Shown here one piece after another: positions 5,154 through 8,907 of a stretch of DNA of 8,907 nt. This DNA comes from Thermoplasmatales archaeon (GTDB lineage Archaea; Thermoplasmatota; Thermoplasmata; Methanomassiliicoccales; Methanomethylophilaceae). Every line of letters starts with the position of its first letter. Within the stretch, counting starts at the first letter, position 1. The notes beneath the pieces were generated by a model that made no database searches, was not told the origin of the DNA, and was given only the letters and a program-made list of their open reading frames with translations. Where the stretch lies: positions 1 to 8,907 of the forward strand of contig JAAYKC010000066.1 of the NCBI GenBank assembly GCA_012522645.1, in the 5' to 3' direction. The position numbers were made by a program, and so were the translations under genes.

Positions 5154-6270
5154 GTTGAGCAGGACCGGATATCAAACGGATAAGATGTGGGTCACAATGG
5201 GTCCGCAGCACCCGTTCTCTCACGGACTTTGGACCCTCAGGGTCAAAGTTGACGGAGAGTACATCCTCGATGCAGAACCGGAGGTCGGATATCTGCACCG
5301 CGGATGGGAGAAAGAGTGCGAGAACAGAACATATGCTAAGATCATCCCGATGGCGGACCGTCTGTGCTATTCTGCTTCCATGACCTGGTCTCACCTTTAC
5401 TGTAAGGTGGCGGAGGAGGCGCTCGATGTAGAGTTGCCGGAGAGAGCCCAGTATCTCAGAGTCATAGCAGATGAGATATGCCGTATACAGTCCCACCTGA
5501 TGTGGCTGGCGGCGCTCGGTACCGATCTGGGCAGCCTGACGATCTTCCTGTGGTGTCTGAGAGAGAGGGAATTCTTCCTTGACCTTAACGTGAGATTGTG
5601 CGGACAAAGACTCACAACTAACTATCCGCGCATCGGAGGTGTCAGGAATGATATGCCCTACTATTTCGAGAGGGACTGTATGAGAGTCGTCACCCGTTTC
5701 GAGAAAGCTCTCTGGGACATCATCAATCTGACAGATGAATCAACGGTGTTCGTGAACAGGTTGAAAGGGATATCATACCTTACGAGAAAACAGGTGGCCA
5801 ACCTCGGGATAACAGGTCCGGCCATGAGGGGATGCGGAGTCGACTACGATATCCGCCGTGATGACCCCTATGCAGCCTATGACAAACTGGATTTCGAGGT
5901 CCCAGTCCTGAAGGAAGGGGATGCATATGCCAGGTACATGGTCCGCATAGAGGAGATGTTCCAGAGCTGCGAGCTCATAAGGCAGGCGTTCAATGCCCTT
6001 CAGAAGATCCCCAAGACCTCTCCGTACCGCTTGAAGGTGTCCAGGAACATCCCGGAAGGGACGCACATGGCGCGCATAGAGGACCCGCGCGGGGACGCTA
6101 TGATGTATCTGGTGTCTGACGGGACCGGAAGCCCTTACAGGCTCAAGGTCCGCAGCCCGGTGTTTGTGAATGTCTCGGCGTCCAAAGCAATGCTTGAAGG
6201 ATGCAGAGTTGCGGATATACCCGCGGTAATGGCCATGATCGACATGTGCCTGGGTGAAACAGACAGGTGA
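5146..6270 (+). CDS. fpoD: Fpo/Nuo-type complex subunit D (49-kDa family)
   Basis: FpoD is the NuoD/49-kDa homologue, related to the large subunit of NiFe hydrogenases, and forms the lipid-carrier site together with B and H. The 374-residue protein starts the family pattern with MGPQHPFSHG at 18-27; His26 corresponds to the carrier-site histidine of the HPxxHG motif (His38 in Thermus). EVGYLHRGWEK follows at 46-56, then YPRIGGVRNDMP, GPAMRGCGVDYDIRRDDPY, EDPRGDAMMYLVSDG, SPYRLKVRSPVF and the C-terminal LGETDR. The two CxxC pairs that bind NiFe in hydrogenases are absent: only a single Cys74 stands near the first position, and the C-terminus has no DPCxxC. It is therefore an electron-transfer subunit, not a hydrogenase. 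GGGGG at 5134-5138 lies 7 bases before the start. fpoH follows directly, with no nuoE, F or G between. Confidence 0.96.
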   Translation: MSELSRTGYQTDKMWVTMGPQHPFSHGLWTLRVKVDGEYILDAEPEVGYLHRGWEKECENRTYAKIIPMADRLCYSASMTWSHLYCKVAEEALDVELPERAQYLRVIADEICRIQSHLMWLAALGTDLGSLTIFLWCLREREFFLDLNVRLCGQRLTTNYPRIGGVRNDMPYYFERDCMRVVTRFEKALWDIINLTDESTVFVNRLKGISYLTRKQVANLGITGPAMRGCGVDYDIRRDDPYAAYDKLDFEVPVLKEGDAYARYMVRIEEMFQSCELIRQAFNALQKIPKTSPYRLKVSRNIPEGTHMARIEDPRGDAMMYLVSDGTGSPYRLKVRSPVFVNVSASKAMLEGCRVADIPAVMAMIDMCLGETDR

Positions 6271-6274
6271 GGAT

Positions 6275-7435
6275 ATGGGATACGACAGCATACTCAATTG
6301 GGTCACATTTGATAACCCTGTGAACAACGCGTTCTACCCCTTCGAGGTCTATAATGTTCCTTATGACATCGGTGCGAAGCTCTGGGAGCTCATAGGCGGC
6401 ACTCTTGCCTGGCTCATCAACCTTCTTGTGCCCGGCAACGGTGTTTCCACATGGCTGGTCTCTGATGCGGTTGTCAATGCTCTCGCCATCATACTGATGG
6501 TGATCGTGATATTCGCAGTGGGCTTCATCATAAATCTGACCATGATCTGGCAGGAGCGTAAGGTCCTCGGAAGAGGCATGGACAGAAGGGGAACCAAGAT
6601 CGGTCCCTTAGGTTACTTCCAGTGCGTGGGTGACGGTCTTAAGACCTTCATGAAAGAGAATGTGGTGCCCAAGGACGTAGACAAGAAGATCTACTGGTGG
6701 GCATTGGCACTTGTTATTGGAACAGGAGTTCTGGCCGCCTGTATGATCCCTCTGTCCGACAGATGGTTCATAATGGACTTCCACGCGGGGATACTGACGA
6801 TATATGCGCTTTTCGCATTAGCTCCGTTCTTCATACTGGGAGCATCCTGGGCACAGAATAACAAGTACTCCATGATGGCAGGATTCAGAGCGGCTGAGCT
6901 GATGATATCTTATGAGATACCGATGCTCTTGCTCATGACCGCAGTCATACTCCAGACCGGCTCGTTCAACATCAACGGCATAGTGAACGCCCAGTCTGAG
7001 ATGTGGTTCATGATACCGCAGTTTCTGGGTTTCATCACTTTCTTCATCTGCGCTGTGGCAGAGTCCGAACGTGCGCCCTTCGACCTGGCAGAGGCAGAGT
7101 CCGAACTGGTCGAAGGATGGCAGACCGAGTACGCCGGAATGAAGTGGGGTCTCATCATGTTGGGAGATTACTTCAGAGGCTACATTTGCTGCGGCCTCAT
7201 AGTCCTCCTCTATATGGGTGGCTGGCTCCTGCCCGGAATAGGTGGAACAGCGGTTCCGGAACTTGTGTTCCTGGCCAAGATATTCGTGGTGTTCTTCTTC
7301 TTCATATTGGCCAGGCTGGCCATACCCCGTGTCAGGATCGATCAGATCCTCAACGCAGGGTGGAAGGTGCTGATGCCGCTGTCTTTGATTAACCTTCTAT
7401 TGGTCGTTCTGATGCAAACAGGGGGCCTGATCTGA
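6275..7435 (+). CDS. fpoH: Fpo/Nuo-type complex membrane subunit H
   Basis: FpoH is the NuoH/ND1 homologue, the membrane subunit that forms the entry to the lipid-carrier cavity. The start at 6275 is chosen because AGGTGA at 6265-6270 lies 4 bases upstream; a GTG at 6254 in the same frame would add seven residues. The 386-residue protein has the first matrix-side loop ERKVLGRGMDRRG at 94-106, GDGLKTFMKE at 119-128, the most conserved loop AESERAPFDLAEAESELVEG at 262-281 and the C-terminal RVRIDQILNAGWK at 352-364. About eight hydrophobic helices are visible. It is longer than E. coli NuoH (325 residues): about 60 residues precede the first canonical helix (66-90) and include an additional hydrophobic stretch at about 38-53. 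The usual GPNRVGP of the first loop is shortened to GTKIGP. The TGA stop shares its last base with the fpoI ATG. Identity is secure. Confidence 0.95.
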   Translation: MGYDSILNWVTFDNPVNNAFYPFEVYNVPYDIGAKLWELIGGTLAWLINLLVPGNGVSTWLVSDAVVNALAIILMVIVIFAVGFIINLTMIWQERKVLGRGMDRRGTKIGPLGYFQCVGDGLKTFMKENVVPKDVDKKIYWWALALVIGTGVLAACMIPLSDRWFIMDFHAGILTIYALFALAPFFILGASWAQNNKYSMMAGFRAAELMISYEIPMLLLMTAVILQTGSFNINGIVNAQSEMWFMIPQFLGFITFFICAVAESERAPFDLAEAESELVEGWQTEYAGMKWGLIMLGDYFRGYICCGLIVLLYMGGWLLPGIGGTAVPELVFLAKIFVVFFFFILARLAIPRVRIDQILNAGWKVLMPLSLINLLLVVLMQTGGLI

Positions 7436-8169
7436 TGGCAATGAAGTATTTACACAAATATCCTAAGAAGTTCAGGGGAACAGGAGGGATCAGGCCTATG
7501 CTGCAGGCTCTTAAGACGATGGTCAAGACGACCGTCCACAGGCCGGTCACCATAATGTATCCCTATGAGAAAGAATGGATCCCGGATAACTACCGCGGAC
7601 GTCCCGGGCTCAGGTTCGACAGGTGCATAGGCTGCGGCATATGCGAGAGAGCCTGCCCCACCAAGTGCATAACGATAGTGGAGGTCGAGGACGATGACGG
7701 GAAGATCGTAAGAAGGCCCCAGGTCTATGTCGGAAGGTGCATGATGTGCGGATACTGTGCAGAGTACTGCCCGGTTGATGCCATGACCACCACTCCCGAC
7801 TATGAGCTGGCGGAGTTCACCAGGAAAGACCTGATCTATGATCCCCGCAGGCTGGCCTTCGAGGGTACCACTGAGATGATGGAGGTACACCTGGAGGAGC
7901 ACCTGCAGTCCAATCTGGACAAGGGCATAGAGAAGCCGACGGCCTTCTTCGACACGGACCGTCCGGTGCTGGACGATAATCTCTGCATCGGATGCTCCAG
8001 ATGTGCTAAGGTGTGTCCGACAAGCGCTATAGAGATGGTCGTTGTTGGGCAGAACGCCAAAGGCAGGGACATAAAACGTCCTAAGCTCGACAGCACTAAG
8101 TGCGTCTGTTGTGAGAGATGTGTGATAGAATGTCCCAAGGACGCACTTGAGATTGAGGAGGTGCTATGA
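7435..8169 (+). CDS. fpoI: Fpo/Nuo-type complex ferredoxin subunit I with a second C-terminal ferredoxin domain
   Basis: FpoI is the NuoI/TYKY homologue, which normally carries two 4Fe-4S clusters (N6a, N6b) that relay electrons to N2 in FpoB. The N-terminal half is a standard NuoI: HRPVTIMYPYEKEWIP at 35-50, then CIGCGICERACP with Cys64, 67, 70, 74 and CMMCGYCAEYCP with Cys102, 105, 108, 112. The protein continues through a linker (about 120-180) into a second ferredoxin-like pair: CIGCSRCAKVCP with Cys184, 187, 190, 194 and CVCCERCVIECP with Cys223, 226, 229, 233. All sixteen ligands are present, predicting four clusters. At 244 residues it is clearly longer than typical bacterial NuoI (about 180 in E. 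coli). Additional cysteines are Cys78 and Cys225. GGGGG at 7421-7425 lies 9 bases before the start. With no NuoEFG or FpoF encoded alongside, the added domain may receive electrons from a soluble ferredoxin or a partner enzyme; that is inference. Confidence 0.95.
   Translation: MAMKYLHKYPKKFRGTGGIRPMLQALKTMVKTTVHRPVTIMYPYEKEWIPDNYRGRPGLRFDRCIGCGICERACPTKCITIVEVEDDDGKIVRRPQVYVGRCMMCGYCAEYCPVDAMTTTPDYELAEFTRKDLIYDPRRLAFEGTTEMMEVHLEEHLQSNLDKGIEKPTAFFDTDRPVLDDNLCIGCSRCAKVCPTSAIEMVVVGQNAKGRDIKRPKLDSTKCVCCERCVIECPKDALEIEEVL
8155..8163 (+). promoter_or_regulatory. Near-consensus Shine-Dalgarno site of the first fpoJ
   Basis: GAGGAGGTG, inside the last codons of fpoI, is a near-full complement of the 16S rRNA tail. 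Its GGAGG core lies 4 bases before the ATG at 8166 and 7 bases before the in-frame ATG at 8169. The second spacing is the more usual, so translation may really begin at 8169. Confidence 0.7.
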
Positions 8170-8495
8170 TGGGAATAATAGACACGATTTCAGATTGGTT
8201 CAACACCGCGGCAGACTTCATAATGACTAACGGGGTCGGATTGGCATTTGTTGTCCTTGCCATCATCGCAATAGTTTCCGCTATTTTGGTGGTGACTTCC
8301 GAAGAGACGATGCACAGTGCCTTCTATCTGGCGCTTGTGTTCTTCTGCGTTGGAGCGGCGTATTTCTTCCTGGCGGCGCCTTTGATAGGCATACTCCAGA
8401 TAATGGTGTACGTCGGAGCGATCACGATGCTGTTCGCCTTCGGTCTGATGCTCACGAGAAGGAGCATGTCTGATGAAAGGGGTGATGGGCTGTGA
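8166..8495 (+). CDS. fpoJ: Fpo/Nuo-type complex subunit J, N-terminal half (split J)
   Basis: This is the N-terminal part of NuoJ/ND6, a membrane subunit whose third helix is central to coupling in complex I. The 109-residue product has three hydrophobic segments at about 24-44, 50-70 and 74-97. The family signature of the third helix is clear: GILQIMVYVGAITMLFAFGLML at about 75-96 corresponds to the conserved QIxVYVGAIxVLFxFxxML region. The segment MHSAFYLALVFF at 49-60 matches the second helix of NuoJ. The chain then ends after a short charged tail (RRSMSDERGDGL), whereas bacterial NuoJ continues with two more helices; these are encoded by the next gene. A split J also occurs, as I recall, in the fpo operon of Methanosarcina. 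It overlaps fpoI by 4 bases and the second J gene by 4 bases. Start could be 8166 or 8169. Confidence 0.9.
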   Translation: MMGIIDTISDWFNTAADFIMTNGVGLAFVVLAIIAIVSAILVVTSEETMHSAFYLALVFFCVGAAYFFLAAPLIGILQIMVYVGAITMLFAFGLMLTRRSMSDERGDGL

Positions 8496-8770
8496 GCCGC
8501 AATAAATTCATAGGGGTTTCCATCGCCCTGCTCGTGGTAATCGCCATGGGGGCAGCCGTGGTCACCTATGACTGGGGATTCGACAACGAGCCCCAGGAGA
8601 TACCCTTCGAGCCTGCTGACGACGGCACGCTGTCGGTCAACAGCCTCAACTATCAGCTGTTCGAGGAACACGGGGCGCTCCTGCTTGCGCTGGGCATCCT
8701 GATGTTCGGAGCACTGATAGGGGCTTCATGCGTGGCAAGAGAGGAGGTTGATGAAGATGATTCAAATTGA
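8492..8770 (+). CDS. fpoJ: Fpo/Nuo-type complex subunit J, C-terminal half (split J)
   Basis: This small membrane protein of 92 residues starts with GTG inside the stop region of the first J gene (GTGA overlap) and has AGGGGTGAT at 8478-8486 as ribosome site, 5 bases upstream. It has two hydrophobic helices, at about 5-25 and 61-82, joined by a polar acidic loop of about 35 residues, and an acidic tail (REEVDEDDSN). Position in the operon, two-helix layout and the segment NYQLFEEHGALLLALGIL at 53-70 fit the last two helices of NuoJ, where a conserved region before the final helix reads like LF..Y...F. Sequence conservation alone would not identify it, so the call leans on context. Counted with the first J product, five helices result, as in an intact NuoJ. 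It overlaps fpoK by 14 bases. Confidence 0.78.
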   Translation: MSRNKFIGVSIALLVVIAMGAAVVTYDWGFDNEPQEIPFEPADDGTLSVNSLNYQLFEEHGALLLALGILMFGALIGASCVAREEVDEDDSN

Positions 8771-8907
8771 GCTCTTCCTTTTGCTGGCAGCCATGCTGTT
8801 CGTCATAGGTCTCTACGGAGTACTGACCACGAACAGGGGCATAGTGATGCTCATGAGCATCGAGATAATGTTGAATGCAGGGAACCTTAACCTGATCGCG
8901 TTCGCCG
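8757..8907 (+). CDS. fpoK: Fpo/Nuo-type complex membrane subunit K (5' part, cut by window edge)
   Basis: FpoK is the NuoK/ND4L homologue, one of the antiporter-like membrane subunits that carry protons. Fifty codons are visible before the right edge. The reading begins MIQIELFLLLAAMLFVIG and continues with GLYGVLTTNRG at 18-28 and LMSIEIMLNAGNLNLIAF at 32-49, which is the highly conserved second-helix signature of the family. Glu36 falls at the same residue number as the essential Glu36 of E. coli NuoK, which supports the start at 8757. AGGAGG at 8742-8747 lies 9 bases before this ATG; an in-frame ATG at 8751 would be only 3 bases away. The gene overlaps the second J gene by 14 bases. In related operons L, M and N follow; they would lie beyond the window. 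Confidence 0.94.
   Translation, partial: MIQIELFLLLAAMLFVIGLYGVLTTNRGIVMLMSIEIMLNAGNLNLIAFA

Noticed and set aside
5356..5400. Possible NiFe-hydrogenase character of FpoD from DRLCYSA and a later His
   Set aside because: Only one cysteine is present at this position and the C-terminal DPCxxC motif is absent, so a NiFe centre cannot be bound; this is the normal NuoD state.
1..8907. CRISPR arrays, insertion sequences, integrase sites, tRNA or rRNA genes
   Set aside because: No regular repeat-spacer pattern, transposase-like frame, terminal inverted repeats or tRNA-like cloverleaf was seen; the window is almost fully coding.

Overview
The window reads as archaeal chromosome, most likely from the order Methanomassiliicoccales (Thermoplasmata, the seventh order of methanogens), with another Thermoplasmata lineage as the main alternative. 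Three things point there. A proton-pumping complex of the Fpo/Nuo type is encoded in the order A-B-C-D-H-I-J-J-K, with no input-module genes (nuoE, F, G) between D and H. A cobalamin-binding radical SAM protein resembles a family I recall from Thermoplasma. The first coding fragment resembles a methanogen-associated relative of TiaS. The promoters are archaeal TATA-type, several internal genes have strong Shine-Dalgarno sites, and none of the 12 visible stop codons is TAG, as would suit an organism that reads amber as pyrrolysine. The species cannot be named from sequence alone.

Region 1 (1-2770, + strand) is a tight three-gene cluster: the C-terminal part of a TiaS-like or methanogenesis-marker-11-like protein, a cis-prenyltransferase (uppS) and a B12-binding radical SAM enzyme. 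Gaps are 1 and 3 bases, so co-transcription is likely. A polyprenyl diphosphate synthase beside an uncharacterised B12 radical SAM enzyme is the most open functional question here.

Region 2 (2778-3575, - strand) is proC, pyrroline-5-carboxylate reductase, the last step of proline synthesis. It converges on the radical SAM gene with only 7 bases between stop codons.

Region 3 (3576-3727) is a divergent promoter region between proC and the fpo operon. It carries a TATA-like box for each side, a 29-base nearly pure pyrimidine tract, three copies of ACAGGGC, and a perfect 7-bp inverted repeat flanking the fpo TATA box. The fpo start codon lies about 28 bases from the TATA centre, so the transcript is probably leaderless.

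Region 4 (3728 to the right edge, + strand) is the fpo-like operon: fpoA, B, C, D, H, I, a split fpoJ (two genes) and the start of fpoK, which the window truncates. Almost every junction overlaps. B, C, D and I form the peripheral iron-sulfur arm; A, H, J and K are membrane subunits. FpoI is unusual: it carries four complete 4Fe-4S cysteine motifs instead of the usual two, because a second ferredoxin-like domain has been added at the C-terminus. With no electron-input subunits encoded next to it, this extra domain is a plausible docking or electron-entry site and is the strongest candidate for something unusual in the window. FpoA also lacks a normally conserved acidic residue in its central membrane helix.
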